This document shows, piece by piece, positions 1-10,085 of a stretch of 64,000 nucleotides of DNA. The DNA is taken from the NCBI RefSeq assembly GCF_000320505.1, contig NZ_BAGX02000007.1, positions 56,937-120,936 of the forward strand, in the 5' to 3' direction. The notes beneath the pieces were generated by a model. It had not been told where the DNA came from. It saw only the letters and a program-made list of their open reading frames with translations, and did not search any database. The position numbers and the translations under genes were made by a program. Numbering within the stretch: the stretch's first letter is position 1; each line of letters opens with the position of its first letter. The stretch comes from Methanobrevibacter boviskoreani JH1 (GTDB taxonomy: Archaea > Methanobacteriota > Methanobacteria > Methanobacteriales > Methanobacteriaceae).

Positions 1-10
1 TTGTGATTTT

Positions 11-631
11 ATGAATAGACAGTCATATGATATTTTGGAGGATGTGATTTCCAAATCAGGTATATGGACAGCTTTAGAGGTTGTAGGTGATTCCATATAT
101 CTGGACTTTGAACATGTTCAATTATATAATCCATCTAAAGGTAAAGATTCGGATTCTATTCATGACAGTCAGATATCTATACGTTTTGCAGATAATTCTC
201 TATTTTCAATTCTTTATAATGATAAGGAGGATATTGAATTTCTTAAAAATACCCATGGCTTGGATAATAATTTTTTAATTGAATTTAGTAAAAAATTGGT
301 TTATTCTGAATTTAAATTCCAGAATTTTGACTTTATTAATGATTTGGATATGAAATTTGAAAACGAGTTAATATTTTTGGATAATTTTAAGGATGAGAGT
401 GGGGAGAATGTTCCAGACTTTATTTTGTCCTTTACATCCGACGATATCGCTATTTGTGTTGGTGGAAATTCCTTAAATATTTTTAATGATTTTGAATCAT
501 TAAGTGACTATGATATTCTAGAACTTTCCAATAAATGGGTAAGATATTATCTTGAGTATTGGCAAAGGAAAGGTACCGAATTCGAACTTCCCTATGATCC
601 ATTATGTGAGGAGTCCCTATTGGATTTATAA
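11..631 (+). CDS. Hypothetical protein, 206 aa
   Basis: I do not recognise this family. The start ATG follows GTGATTTT at a good ribosome-site distance, so the gene looks complete although it lies at the window edge. The protein is acidic and aromatic-rich, with no signal peptide, membrane segment or cysteine cluster, and is probably a soluble cytoplasmic protein. It ends with a short acidic tail. It stands alone, 340 bp before purA, and what lies upstream is outside the window. The codon pattern matches neighbouring real genes. No function is proposed. Confidence 0.7.
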   Translation: MNRQSYDILEDVISKSGIWTALEVVGDSIYLDFEHVQLYNPSKGKDSDSIHDSQISIRFADNSLFSILYNDKEDIEFLKNTHGLDNNFLIEFSKKLVYSEFKFQNFDFINDLDMKFENELIFLDNFKDESGENVPDFILSFTSDDIAICVGGNSLNIFNDFESLSDYDILELSNKWVRYYLEYWQRKGTEFELPYDPLCEESLLDL

Positions 632-970
632 AAAAAATTATTTTTTTCTCTGTGATTTACCTTTTTTTAGATTCTAGGATATTTATTCTGTCCATTTTTC
701 CTATAGTTTAATTTTCACTCTTATATCTTCTAAAATATTTTTTTCATGACTTCAACTTTAGATTTGACCTATTTTTATAGTTTTCTATATTTTTATTTCT
801 TTTTAAAATTTATTTAAGTCATTTATATGAATTTTTCTAAAACTTTATAAACTTTAACAAAGTAATATTACAATGGTTTAAAAACAATTTTTTAATATAT
901 GTATTTTTTAAAAAAAGGTCTTTTTAAAGATTTAATTTAATAATGACATTTATAATGTAGGAGATTTTAA
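632..970. other. Intergenic stretch with purA promoter
   Basis: A T-rich tract follows the first gene. Two TATA-like boxes precede purA, CTTTATAAAC near 843-852 and TTTAATATATG near 891-901. I see no gene or RNA here. Confidence 0.5.
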
Positions 971-1993
971 ATGACTTGTAGTATTTTAACCGGTGGAGCA
1001 TGGGGAGATGAAGGTAAAGGAAAATGTATAACTTACCTTTGTAATAATGACAAACCTGATATTATAGCACGTGCTGGAGTAGGTCCTAATGCAGGACATT
1101 CTGTAGAATTCAATGGAGAGAAATATGGGTTAAGACTTATTCCTTCTGGTTTTGTTCATACTGGTGCTAAACTTATGATTGGTGCAGGGGTTCTTGTAGA
1201 TCCTGAAGTTTTCTTCCATGAATTAGAATATTTAAATAAATATGATGTGAAAGGTAGAACATTGGTAGATGGTCGTTGTGCTATTATTAAACCTGAGCAT
1301 CGTGAAAGAGATAAACACTCTGATTACTTATCCAAAAAGATAGGAAGTACTGGTTCCGGCTGTGGTCCAGCTAATTCTGATAGGGTATTAAGGATTGCAG
1401 ATTTAGCAAAAGATGTTCCTGAACTTGAGGATTATATTACCGATGTATCTTTAGCTATTAATGAAACACTTGATGAGGGTAATGATGTATTTGTTGAAGG
1501 CTCCCAGGGATTTTCATTATCTTTATACTATGGTACCTATCCATATGTAACTAGTAAAGACACCTGTGCCAGTACTTTTGCTGCTGATGTTGGTGTAGGT
1601 CCAACTAAAGTTGATGAGGTAATCACTGTATTCAAATCATATATCACTCGTGTAGGGGCAGGTCCTTTCCCTACAGAAATCACTCAAGAAGAGGCAGAGG
1701 CTAAAAATATTGAGGAATATGGTGTAGTGACTGGTAGACGTAGAAGGGTAGGTCTTTTTGACATGGATCTTGCAAAGGAATCTTGTAGAATTAATGGTAC
1801 TACTCAAATCGCATTGACCTGTGTGGATAAATTATATCCTGACTGTGCTAAAACACAGGATTTCTCTGATTTATCAGGTGAAACCAAGAAATTCATTGAT
1901 GATATTCAAACTGAAACTGGTGTTCCAGTAACTATTATTTCAACTGGTCCAGATTTAAAAGATACAATCGATTTAAGAGATGAATTATTATAA
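971..1993 (+). CDS. purA: Adenylosuccinate synthetase, archaeal short type
   Basis: Catalyses GTP-dependent joining of IMP and aspartate to adenylosuccinate, the first step from IMP to AMP, in the cytoplasm. The P-loop [10 protein letters not shown] (residues 9-18) holds the catalytic Asp13, and the GPNAGH motif ends in His43, the usual general acid. At 340 residues it is much shorter than bacterial PurA (about 430), as is normal for the short archaeal form. The ATG at 971 follows TAGGAG. It stands alone with its own upstream promoter. Confidence 0.96.
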   Translation: MTCSILTGGAWGDEGKGKCITYLCNNDKPDIIARAGVGPNAGHSVEFNGEKYGLRLIPSGFVHTGAKLMIGAGVLVDPEVFFHELEYLNKYDVKGRTLVDGRCAIIKPEHRERDKHSDYLSKKIGSTGSGCGPANSDRVLRIADLAKDVPELEDYITDVSLAINETLDEGNDVFVEGSQGFSLSLYYGTYPYVTSKDTCASTFAADVGVGPTKVDEVITVFKSYITRVGAGPFPTEITQEEAEAKNIEEYGVVTGRRRRVGLFDMDLAKESCRINGTTQIALTCVDKLYPDCAKTQDFSDLSGETKKFIDDIQTETGVPVTIISTGPDLKDTIDLRDELL

Positions 1994-2409
1994 TTCATTA
2001 TCCCTTTTTAATATTTTTTTAAACCCTGATAGATATCTTATTTTTTTTATTAATTGATTATTCCTATAACTATGCTTTTTTTTAAATAGGATTATTCCGT
2101 TAACTTATTATTGTTTTTTAAAGTTAATTTTTAGTATTTTCACCATTTTTTAAAATAGAACTATATATTATTTATTGCCATTTTTCAAATCGGTTTTATA
2201 ATTATTATTTTTAAATTATTTTTCTCATTTTAAAAGGCTTATTTTACTTATATTCTAATTTATTTTTATTTAAAATATATTTTAATAGATTGATATTCTT
2301 GTTTCTAATTTAAAACTCTTTTAATCTTTTATTATTTTAATATACTTGATTTTTTTTAATAAAATTTAAGTCAAAAATTTTATATTTAATCTTAAACTAA
2401 GATTATTAT
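1994..2409. other. Intergenic stretch, AT-rich
   Basis: T-rich sequence after purA, then a TATA-like box (TTTTATATTT near 2376-2385) about 30 bp before the next ATG. That spacing suggests a very short or absent leader for the next gene. No gene or stable RNA was seen. Confidence 0.4.
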
Positions 2410-2799
2410 ATGACAGAATCTTTGAATGACAGTATTAAAACTCCAAACGATAAGGTTGCTATGGCCTTTTTTAGAAGTCTAAGATGGGTCAATGGGGTTT
2501 ATTGTCCACAATGTAAATCATATAATATTGTTAACAGGGGTCAACAGGGGAGAGTTCGAAGATATTCCTGTAAAGAATGTGGTTCTAACTTTAATGATTT
2601 TACAGGTACTATATTTCATAAAAGCAGAATGCCAATGGGGATGATGTTGTACGTTTTATTTAATATGGATGATAAAACAATTACACAATTATCTGAGGAA
2701 ACTGGTTATTCTAGACAATGTATTTCTCGTTTGACTCATTTATTTAAAGAGAAATTAATTAATAATCCAGAATTTTATTCCGATGAAGACGGAGCTTGA
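2410..2799 (+). CDS. Transposase-derived zinc-ribbon/HTH protein
   Basis: The 129-residue protein has a zinc ribbon with Cys32, Cys35, Cys54 and Cys57, followed by a helix-turn-helix around residues 88-115 (ITQLSEETGYSRQCISRL). This matches the N-terminal DNA-binding part of IS1595-type transposases, but the DDE catalytic domain is absent and the following 560 bp hold no continuation. It may be a domesticated DNA-binding protein or a remnant. No ribosome site is visible, and a TATA-like box about 30 bp upstream fits a leaderless transcript. No terminal inverted repeats were found around it. Confidence 0.7.
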   Translation: MTESLNDSIKTPNDKVAMAFFRSLRWVNGVYCPQCKSYNIVNRGQQGRVRRYSCKECGSNFNDFTGTIFHKSRMPMGMMLYVLFNMDDKTITQLSEETGYSRQCISRLTHLFKEKLINNPEFYSDEDGA

Positions 2800-3361
2800 T
2801 TTTTTATAAGTTTAATAACCTTTTATTATTTTTTCATTATCTTGTTTAAACAGTGAATGTTAGTTTATTGAAATAATACTTTTTTAATGAATAATATTAC
2901 TTTTTCACATTCCCTATTTTTTTTAAATTTAATCATTGTTTTAAATGTCTATTTTTTCATATTGTTCTTTTTAGAAACTTTATTTTTTCCAATTAATTGA
3001 TTTTATTTTAAATTACTCATTTTATATTAAAATTAAAACTTCTCATTGATTTTTTGAAATTTTTTGTATGGTTTTTATTTTTCCATTTTTCTATCATTCT
3101 TATTGGTTTCATAAATTTTTTAAGTAAAATATATTGGATTTTGAACTAATAATTTAACATTAAATCTGTTTTGGATAAGCTTTATATATGTAAGTTAAAC
3201 AATTATTTATTGTATTTTAATTAAATTATGTTATGATTTTTTTCTATAAAGATTTGATAATCTTTTTGTATTTTTATTTATCTTGCTTTTTTAATTAAAA
3301 TTGAAATTTAATAAGAATTTTCAACAATTAATTTAATTATTTAAAAAATTCAGGTGATTCA
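2800..3361. other. Intergenic stretch with ABC-transporter promoter
   Basis: AT-rich and gene-free. A strong TATA box, TTTATATA at 3181-3188, would start the substrate-binding protein transcript near 3212 and give a leader of about 150 nt. There is no trace of a transposase catalytic domain. Confidence 0.5.
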
Positions 3362-4306
3362 ATGGATAAAAAGACAGGAGTAATAATAGCAATTGTTATA
3401 ATAATAATTGCAATTATTGGTGGTTACTATGCTTTCGGTCACTCTGATGAGACTACCGTTAAGATAGGATATTTACCATCAGATCATGATTCTGCTTTAT
3501 TTGTTGCACAAGCTCAAAAACAATATGAAGCTCAAGGAATTAATGTGGAAACATCATCATTTAATAATGGTGGAGATTTAATGACTGCTATGGCAAGTGG
3601 AGATATTGATGTAGGATATGTTGGAGTAACACCTGCTTTATCATCTATTTCTAAAGGCATTCCTGTAAAAATAGTTTCAGGAGCACAAATGGAAGGAAGT
3701 GGTATTGTAGTTTCAAACAAATCTTCAATTAATAGTATTGCTGATTTAAAAGGTAAAAAAGTTGCAACTCCAGGTGAAGCTTCTATTCAATATATGCTTC
3801 TTGAATATGCATTAAACAAAGAAAATGTCAATATTTCTCAAGTTAATCCAAGTTCTATGAAGGTTGCTCAGATGAATGATGCACTTAAAACTGGAAGTTT
3901 AGATGCAATTGTAACATATGAACCATATGCTTCCATTGCAGTTAGTTCAGGATATGGTAAACTCTTAGAAAATAGTTCTGAGATAATGCCGGACCATCCA
4001 TGCTGTGTAGTTGTAGCAAGTGATAGCTTTATTAAAGACCATCCTAAGGAGTTAAAATCAATTTTAGCTATTCATGAAAATGCTACCAAATACATTAACG
4101 AACATCCGGATGAAGCTGCAAAACTATTACCTAGTGATATCGTACCAAATGCAAGTTTAGAGGGTAATGTATTAAAAGGTATTGACTTTGTATCTGGATT
4201 AAATGATACATACAAACAATCTGTAATGGACTTTAAAGATACTGAAATCCAATTAGGTGTTTTAAATAAAAACCTTACAGAGGATCAAATATTCTATAAG
4301 GGATAA
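3362..4306 (+). CDS. ABC transporter substrate-binding protein, NitT/TauT type
   Basis: Extracytoplasmic binding protein of 314 residues with an N-terminal hydrophobic anchor (about residues 7-25) and no lipobox cysteine, so it is probably tethered by an uncleaved helix. The body has the SsuA/TauA/ThiY fold pattern: IGYLPSDHDSALFVA, a DVGYVG strand and DLKGKKVATPGEAS. A CC pair in HPCCVVVA is unusual. The start is well supported by AGGTGAT just before ATG. Permease and ATPase genes follow. The substrate (sulfonate, nitrate-like or a thiamine precursor) cannot be told from the sequence. Confidence 0.88.
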   Translation: MDKKTGVIIAIVIIIIAIIGGYYAFGHSDETTVKIGYLPSDHDSALFVAQAQKQYEAQGINVETSSFNNGGDLMTAMASGDIDVGYVGVTPALSSISKGIPVKIVSGAQMEGSGIVVSNKSSINSIADLKGKKVATPGEASIQYMLLEYALNKENVNISQVNPSSMKVAQMNDALKTGSLDAIVTYEPYASIAVSSGYGKLLENSSEIMPDHPCCVVVASDSFIKDHPKELKSILAIHENATKYINEHPDEAAKLLPSDIVPNASLEGNVLKGIDFVSGLNDTYKQSVMDFKDTEIQLGVLNKNLTEDQIFYKG

Positions 4307-4672
4307 GATTGTTTTAAAAAACGTGTTTTTTTATTAAAATATTTTTAATATTTTAATTTTTTTCTATTTTTTTATTTCATTTTTAAAATAAGATTGTATT
4401 TTTATTGGATTATGAAATATAATAAATTAATTTTGGTATTTTCGAAAAATATCAATATTTTTAGGTTTATAATATAAAATATTCTAGTTATGATATATTT
4501 TCTTTTAAAAAAAAGTTATTTTTATATACTATTTAAATCTATATTTTATTTAAGAATGTTATAAAACATTTAAATAATATTATTATTTAATTTAATTTTT
4601 ATAGTGGTAACTTAATTTTTAAATTTTTTAAATTAGAAATTTTTATAGTTTTATGATTAGTAAGTGATTTAA
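4307..4672. other. Intra-cluster gap with second promoter
   Basis: This 366-bp gap inside an ABC transporter cluster is unusually long. It holds a small hairpin (GGTATTTT/AAAATATC near 4436-4454) and a TATA box, TTTATATA at 4521-4528. The permease and ATPase may therefore have their own promoter. Confidence 0.45.
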
Positions 4673-5416
4673 TTGAGTTTAAAGAAAAAATTATTACCTT
4701 GTATTTTACCGATCATAGTGCTTATTATTTGGTATTTGATTACCGACGGTTTCGGTTTAGTGCCAAGTTTTAAATTACCTAGTCCTATTGATGTATGTCA
4801 TTCTGCATATACGATTATAATGAATGGACGTCTACTTGACAATACAATAAGTACTTTAATTAAAGTATTTTTAGGTATTATTCTTGCATCAATTGTAGCT
4901 ATTCCTGTGGGAATATGTTTAGGATACTCTAAAACTCTGGACAGTTTCTGTTCTTTATTAATCAGTATTCTAAGACCAATTCCACCGATTGCTTGGATTC
5001 CATTTTCAATTCTCTGGTTTGGAATAGGTTTGAATTCCGCTGTGTTTATTATATTTATGGGATGTGTCTTCCCACTATTGGTATATACAATAGATGGTGT
5101 TAAAAGAACCCCTAGTATTCTAATTGAATCAGCTCAAACATTGGGTGCAAGTAATGGTACAATTTTAAGAAGGATTATCTTACCTTCCGCTGTTCCTTAT
5201 ATTGTTTCAGGACTTAAAGTAGGGGTAAGTATTGCTTTAATGTGTACTGTTGCAGCAGAAATGATTGGTTCAAGTACTGGTTTAGGTTATATGATTCAAA
5301 CAGCAAGTAATCTAATGGATCCAGGTACAACTGTAGTTGGTATGTTAGTAATCGGTTTAATCGGAATTTTATTTGATTATGGATTTACTAAGATACAGGA
5401 TAAAATATTCTGGTAA
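4673..5416 (+). CDS. ABC transporter permease, NitT/TauT type
   Basis: Membrane permease of 247 residues with about six hydrophobic segments. The cytoplasmic coupling loop typical of the family lies at about residues 152-172 (ESAQTLGASNGTILRRIILP). It starts with TTG, supported by AAGTGAT about 7 bases upstream and by the standard MSLKKK N-terminus. It forms an import complex with the binding protein before it and the ATPase 21 bp after it. The closest named families are SsuC and TauC. Confidence 0.9.
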   Translation: MSLKKKLLPCILPIIVLIIWYLITDGFGLVPSFKLPSPIDVCHSAYTIIMNGRLLDNTISTLIKVFLGIILASIVAIPVGICLGYSKTLDSFCSLLISILRPIPPIAWIPFSILWFGIGLNSAVFIIFMGCVFPLLVYTIDGVKRTPSILIESAQTLGASNGTILRRIILPSAVPYIVSGLKVGVSIALMCTVAAEMIGSSTGLGYMIQTASNLMDPGTTVVGMLVIGLIGILFDYGFTKIQDKIFW

Positions 5417-5437
5417 ATATTTAATGGAGATTTTAAT

Positions 5438-6169
5438 TTGACAATAGAAGTAAAAAATTTAACTAAAACTTTTAAGAATAATGAGGAAGAGAATAAAGTT
5501 TTAGATAATTTGAATATTACTTTTGAGGATAATAAGTTCATCTGTCTATTAGGTCATTCAGGCTGTGGTAAAACAACTTTACTTAGATTGATAGGTGGTT
5601 TAGATAAACCTACCTCTGGTGAAATCCAACAAGATGGTAAGCCTATTAAAGGACCTTCCACAGATAGGGGTTTTATTTTCCAACAATATTCACTATTTCC
5701 TTGGATGACAGTGTTTGATAATGTAATGTTTTCCCTTAAAGTTAGGGGAGACAATGATGAGGAAAGTAGAAGGAGAGTTGAGGCTTATCTTCAGGGTGTT
5801 GGATTGGAGGATAGTAAAGACCTTTACCCGTATCAACTTTCCGGTGGTATGCAACAGAGAGTTGCTTTAATTAGAACCATGATCAACCACCCAAATACAG
5901 TTTTAATGGATGAACCCTTTTCTGCATTAGATATGTTAACTAAACATGATCTTCAGGAGAAGTTGCTTGATTCACTTGGAAAATATAATACAATCCTCTT
6001 TGTAACTCACGATGTTTCCGAGGCCACATTCTTAGCAGATCAAATTGTGGTTATGGGAAGACATGGTGGAGAAGTTAAGGATGTAATTGATATTGATATG
6101 CCACATCCAAGAAAAAGAAATGATCCTAAATTATTGGCTATTCAGGATAAGATTTCCGAATACTTATAA
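5438..6169 (+). CDS. ABC transporter ATPase, NitT/TauT type
   Basis: Cytoplasmic ATPase of 243 residues that powers the preceding permease. Walker A is GHSGCGKTT (39-47), the Q-loop is FIFQQYSLFPW (from 79), the signature is LSGGMQQ (134-140), Walker B is VLMDEP (155-160) and the switch histidine is His191. The start is TTG, with GGAGAT 6 bases upstream. All catalytic motifs are intact. SsuB/TauB-like, with unknown substrate. Confidence 0.93.
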   Translation: MTIEVKNLTKTFKNNEEENKVLDNLNITFEDNKFICLLGHSGCGKTTLLRLIGGLDKPTSGEIQQDGKPIKGPSTDRGFIFQQYSLFPWMTVFDNVMFSLKVRGDNDEESRRRVEAYLQGVGLEDSKDLYPYQLSGGMQQRVALIRTMINHPNTVLMDEPFSALDMLTKHDLQEKLLDSLGKYNTILFVTHDVSEATFLADQIVVMGRHGGEVKDVIDIDMPHPRKRNDPKLLAIQDKISEYL

Positions 6170-6696
6170 TTTCTAAACCTTTATTTTCTATTTTTAATTC
6201 TTTTTTATTGATTTTTTTTATTGGCTATTTCTGTGGGTTTTTTTTTAATTCTTTTTTTATTGATTTTTTTTATTGGCTATTTTTGCTGATTTTTTTTACT
6301 TTCCAGTTTTTTCTTAGTTAATCAGTTTTTTTATAGATATTTTGTTGTTTATTCGCTTTTGTTGATTCTTTTTACGTTTCCATTTATTAGTTGCTTAGTT
6401 AGTTTTTATTTTTTTTTTTATCAGATATTTTTCCATTTGGCTTAGATTATCTTTTAATTATGTTATTTTAATAATCTGTCATTTATTTGATTATATTAGA
6501 TATAATTTCTTATATTATTAAATTTAATCTATTAAAATTGTTAAAGTAGAAGCAGGGGATTTTTTCATTAAAAAATTGATTTAATGGATTTTGCTTTTAT
6601 TAAAATAGTTTAATTGATTTTAGTAGAATTTTTTAATTAATTAAATTAAAAGAACGATTAATAATTATTGTAGTTTATGAAACTATTATAATATTT
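6170..6696. other. Convergent intergenic stretch
   Basis: The 3' ends of the transporter ATPase gene and thiD face each other here. The left part is T-rich on the plus strand, as expected for archaeal termination, and includes a tandem repeat (6190-6290). No gene was seen. Confidence 0.5.
6190..6290. repeat. Tandem repeat, two copies, 51-bp period
   Basis: Two copies of a T-rich unit containing AATTC, a T run, TTGATTTTTTTTATTGGCTA and a variable tail. The AATTC landmarks are at 6196 and 6247. It lies directly after the transporter ATPase gene. A related ATTGATTTT/CAGCTATT pattern occurs after cysS near 35518. Confidence 0.6.
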
Positions 6697-7440
6697 TTAT
6701 TCTTCTAATTTATATAATGGATTCAATGTACCATATCTTCCATATTTAATGGAATGATATACATATTCATTAGATTTTTCAATAGATTCTTTTAAATTAA
6801 AACCTTTTATTAGATATCCGCAAACTGCAGCGGAAAATGTACAGCCGCTACCATGGGTATTGTCTGTTTCAATTAACTTTTGTTTGAAAATAGAAATATC
6901 ACCGTCATAAAAGATATTGGTACCGTTTAAGTGTCCCCCTGTAATTATTACATTGGGACCAATCTTTTCGGCAGCCCGGATTCCGTCCTCGATTGAGCGG
7001 ATTTTAACCTTGGATAGTTTTTCAGCTTCACTTACATTAGGACAAACAAGTATTCCCTTGGGAATTAAGTATTTTTTTAAGTATTTTGTAAAGTTTTCCT
7101 CAGATAGCTGTCCCCCTGATGTAGAAACCATTACCGGATCAATTACAATGTTTAGATTATATTCATCTATTTTCTCACTTACAAGTTTGACTACTTTTTT
7201 GGAGTATAACATTCCAGTTTTACCATATTTTATTGGGTATTCCTTCAATATACTGTCAATTTGTAGTGATATAAAATCGGTATCAATTTCTTGAATTCCA
7301 TAGACTTTTGATGGGTTTTGAGCAGTTAATGCAGTTATGACTCCGGTTCCATGGATTCCTAAGGCACTAAATGTTTTGATATCTGTAAGTATTCCGGCTC
7401 CTCCGGAGGGATCTAATCCTGCGATTGTAAGTCCTATCAT
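6697..7440 (-). CDS. thiD: Hydroxymethylpyrimidine/phosphomethylpyrimidine kinase
   Basis: Phosphorylates hydroxymethylpyrimidine and its monophosphate in thiamine diphosphate synthesis. The ribokinase-like fold is clear: GLDPSGGAGILTDIK (8-22), DPVM (101-104) and the anion hole GSGC (197-200). At 247 residues it is the kinase alone, without the C-terminal ThiN domain fused in many archaeal ThiD proteins. An upstream in-frame alternative is blocked by a stop, so this ATG is the start, though its ribosome site is weak. It lies 196 bp after cofC on the same strand and may be a separate transcript. Confidence 0.93.
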   Translation of the reverse strand: MIGLTIAGLDPSGGAGILTDIKTFSALGIHGTGVITALTAQNPSKVYGIQEIDTDFISLQIDSILKEYPIKYGKTGMLYSKKVVKLVSEKIDEYNLNIVIDPVMVSTSGGQLSEENFTKYLKKYLIPKGILVCPNVSEAEKLSKVKIRSIEDGIRAAEKIGPNVIITGGHLNGTNIFYDGDISIFKQKLIETDNTHGSGCTFSAAVCGYLIKGFNLKESIEKSNEYVYHSIKYGRYGTLNPLYKLEE

Positions 7441-7555
7441 GTTATCATGTTAATTTTTGATTGTTATAAAAAAAATTGAAAATTTATTGATTGTAGCACA
7501 ATCCTAATATTTGTTTAAAATTATTTAAAAAAAAGAAAATTGAAATTTAAGTGAA

Positions 7556-7664
7556 ATTTAATCATGTTTTAGGTATTAATTTCTCTTAACGTTAAGTATT
7601 TTCAAGTGAAATAAATATTTAATTATGTTTTAAATATTAATTTCTTTCAACATTAAGTCTTTCT
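7556..7664. repeat. Direct repeat duplicating the cofC 3' end
   Basis: Two diverged copies with a 61-bp period (landmarks ATTTAATCATG at 7556 and ATTTAATTATG at 7617). The right copy contains the last codons of cofC (LNVERN-stop, minus strand). The left copy, outside the gene, still reads LNVKRN-stop. This points to duplication of the gene's tail with its downstream flank. Confidence 0.7.
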
Positions 7665-8317
7665 GGTCCATGGATGGAATGTACACTAATACCTAATTCC
7701 CTTAGGTACTCTTTGGTTTTAGTTCCGTCTCCATGTATTAGTATTTCACCTAAATCCTCGGTTGTATTTACATCCATTGCCATAAAGAATGAATCATGTA
7801 CCATTGGGGTAAAGTTATGTAAATCTGCTTGTTTTACATGTTTGATGAAACTGAAATCGCCAAATTTCATTTCAATTGATAAAGGACTAATAATTAATGT
7901 ATTAGTTCCCCCTCCTTTTGAAGGTACAATTACAAAGTCCATAAACTGTGTTTGTTGAAGTAACATACCAATATTGGTCTTTCCAATAAGCGGTACATCT
8001 GAAGGTAAAATAATAACTTTCTTGGTTTTATCCTTGAGTTCGGTCATTGCCTGGGTTAATGCGTTATTTAAATTGTTACCATCAGGGTTTTCCTCTTCTA
8101 TTATAGTCTTTACATCCAATTCTTTAGCAAACTCCAAAACCTCATCATCTGAGCTTATGATATAAATATTATCTACATATTCTCTTAACGCATTTGTCAC
8201 GTCAGTAAGCATAGCCTTTAATAGTTTTTCTCTTTCTTCTAAACTTAAAAAAGGAGATAATCTAGTTTTTGCATTTGAGAATTTACTAACTGGTATTATC
8301 GCATCTATTTTATCCAT
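7637..8317 (-). CDS. cofC: 2-phospho-L-lactate guanylyltransferase
   Basis: Makes the GDP-activated lactyl precursor for coenzyme F420, the hydride carrier of methanogenesis. The 226-residue nucleotidyltransferase shows the N-terminal PVSKFSNAKTRLS motif (9-21) and the metal-binding LPSDVPL segment with Asp107. The length is typical of archaeal CofC. It is 17 bp downstream of proS and probably co-transcribed with it. The start has AGATGAT just upstream. Its last codons are repeated downstream, outside the gene. Confidence 0.94.
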   Translation of the reverse strand: MDKIDAIIPVSKFSNAKTRLSPFLSLEEREKLLKAMLTDVTNALREYVDNIYIISSDDEVLEFAKELDVKTIIEEENPDGNNLNNALTQAMTELKDKTKKVIILPSDVPLIGKTNIGMLLQQTQFMDFVIVPSKGGGTNTLIISPLSIEMKFGDFSFIKHVKQADLHNFTPMVHDSFFMAMDVNTTEDLGEILIHGDGTKTKEYLRELGISVHSIHGPERLNVERN

Positions 8318-8334
8318 ATTATCATCTATTTTAT

Positions 8335-9744
8335 TTAATATGTTTTAGCTACTGAGGCAATATGTTTTGCTTTCTTACCACAGTGTACGCATACTTTATC
8401 TGTATCCTCATCAAGGTCCTCACTTGATCCAAGGAAATCCTCGTCACTAATTTTTCCTATTTCCTTTCCACATTCGGTGTCTCCACACCAGTAGAATTCT
8501 GTAATGTTTCCTTCTTTAATACTTTCTTTAATGTCTTTTTCATCTTCAACAAGTTTAAGTGATTTATTAAATTTATCCCATGCCTTCTTGTATAGATCGT
8601 CATGGATATCATTTAATAGGTCTTTTATGGAGGATACTAAATTGTCGTCAATTGTAAGTTCTGATTTTTCACCATTGTCTCTTCTTACAACAACAATCTT
8701 ATTTGCTTTTAAGTCTCTTGGTCCAAGTTCTATTCTTAATGGTATGCCCTTGTTTTCAATACTGAAGAATTTTTTACCGGGACGGATATCCCTATCATCA
8801 ATTTTAACCCTAATATTATCTTTTGATAATGCATCCTTAATTTCATTGCATTTATCCAATACTTCCTCAGCACCTTTTTTAAATAGTATTGGGACTATTA
8901 CAACTTGAACAGGTGCTATAGCAGGCGGAAGAACCAAACCCTTCTCATCTCCATGAATTGCAATTGCTGATGCAATTACTCTATCGGATATTCCATAACA
9001 TGTTTGGTATACATATTCATGCTGACCCTCTTTATTTTCGAAGGTAATGTCAAATGTTTTAGCAAATGTTTGGCCTAGGTTATGCACTGTACCGATTTGT
9101 AAGGTTTTTCCATCGGGAAATACTGTATCGAATGCCATAGTATAATCAGCACCTGGGAATTTATCCCATTCTGGTCTTTTGCTGATTAAGTAGGGTACTG
9201 CAAGACTATCAAAAATTTGTTTATAAATTTCAATACCTGTTTGGACTTGTTCCTCTGCCTCCTCAGGGCTTGAATGGGCTGTGTGTGATTCAACAAATGA
9301 GGTAATTTCACGTACCCTTATCATTGGTCTGGTGTGTTTAGTTTCATATCTAAATGTACTTCCTTTTTGATAAATTTTAATAGGTAAGTCTATGTGGGAT
9401 CTTATCCAAAGTGAAAACATAGGATAAATTGCTGTTTCACTGGTAGGTCTTAAAGCTAACTTTTCATTTAAATCTTTTTGACCACCTTTAGTTACCCAAT
9501 ATACTTCATCCTCAAATCCTTTAACATGTAAACCTTCCTTTGCAAGTTCTTCTTCAGGAATCAAAAGAGGAAATGAGGTTTCATCATGTTCCTTATCCAT
9601 TAAGTCAGTAACTATCTTAAAAAAATTTTTTCTAATCTGAAATCCGTAAGGCAACCATACTCCCATACCTTTAATAGGATATCTAGGGTCTATAATATCT
9701 GCTGTTTCAATGATATTATGAAACCATTCACTAAAATTCTCCAC
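8335..9744 (-). CDS. proS: Prolyl-tRNA synthetase, archaeal/eukaryal type
   Basis: Class II synthetase charging tRNA-Pro, cytoplasmic. At 469 residues and without the bacterial insertion domain, it is the archaeal/eukaryal type, confirmed by the C-terminal Tyr (VAKTY) and a zinc-binding tail with Cys pairs (CGDTECG and CVHCG). Motif 2 ([17 protein letters not shown]) and motif 3 ([14 protein letters not shown]) are intact. The start codon is GTG with a near-perfect AGGTGAT 4 bases upstream. It is the first gene of a leftward proS-cofC unit. Confidence 0.96.
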   Translation of the reverse strand: MENFSEWFHNIIETADIIDPRYPIKGMGVWLPYGFQIRKNFFKIVTDLMDKEHDETSFPLLIPEEELAKEGLHVKGFEDEVYWVTKGGQKDLNEKLALRPTSETAIYPMFSLWIRSHIDLPIKIYQKGSTFRYETKHTRPMIRVREITSFVESHTAHSSPEEAEEQVQTGIEIYKQIFDSLAVPYLISKRPEWDKFPGADYTMAFDTVFPDGKTLQIGTVHNLGQTFAKTFDITFENKEGQHEYVYQTCYGISDRVIASAIAIHGDEKGLVLPPAIAPVQVVIVPILFKKGAEEVLDKCNEIKDALSKDNIRVKIDDRDIRPGKKFFSIENKGIPLRIELGPRDLKANKIVVVRRDNGEKSELTIDDNLVSSIKDLLNDIHDDLYKKAWDKFNKSLKLVEDEKDIKESIKEGNITEFYWCGDTECGKEIGKISDEDFLGSSEDLDEDTDKVCVHCGKKAKHIASVAKTY

Positions 9745-10085
9745 TATATCACCTAAGTATTTATTTTTTCATAATATAATTTAAAATAAGTATTTTTTAT
9801 TAAATTAAACTAATATTAAATCTTTAATTTAATTGTTTAAATTAAAAAATCAATTATTCTATGATTTATAATTTATCTTTTTATTAATTAATAAATATTA
9901 TTATATTAGATTTTCTTGGATTTATTGAAAATATTTGAATAGGTTTGTTTATTTGATTTTGAAATTTAATTTTTATTTAAATTTCTAAACAAAAATTATT
10001 TTATTAGATACTTACAAATATATTCATAATATAAATATTTTTATATTTCATTAAAATTTAGTTTTTATTGTTAGGTGAATTAATC
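9745..10085. other. Divergent promoter region proS/egsA
   Basis: An AT-rich stretch between divergent genes. A TATA-like box (TTTTTATATT near 10038-10047) would give egsA a short leader of about 20 nt. No gene seen. Confidence 0.45.

Noticed and set aside
3181..3215. Sulfur operator before the ABC importer
   Set aside because: TTAAACAATTATTTA near a TATA box resembles a half site, but the GTTAT arm is missing, so it does not fit ATAAC-N4-GTTAT.
2410..3361. Complete insertion sequence
   Set aside because: Only the N-terminal part of a transposase is present. No DDE domain, terminal inverted repeats or target-site duplication was found.
7441..7636. Thiamine riboswitch before thiD
   Set aside because: The gap has no TPP-aptamer signature. 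It is explained by the cofC tail duplication and AT-rich sequence.
8504..8908. 134-codon frame opposite proS
   Set aside because: It lies wholly inside proS on the other strand, and its Ser/Leu-rich composition is typical of an antisense shadow.
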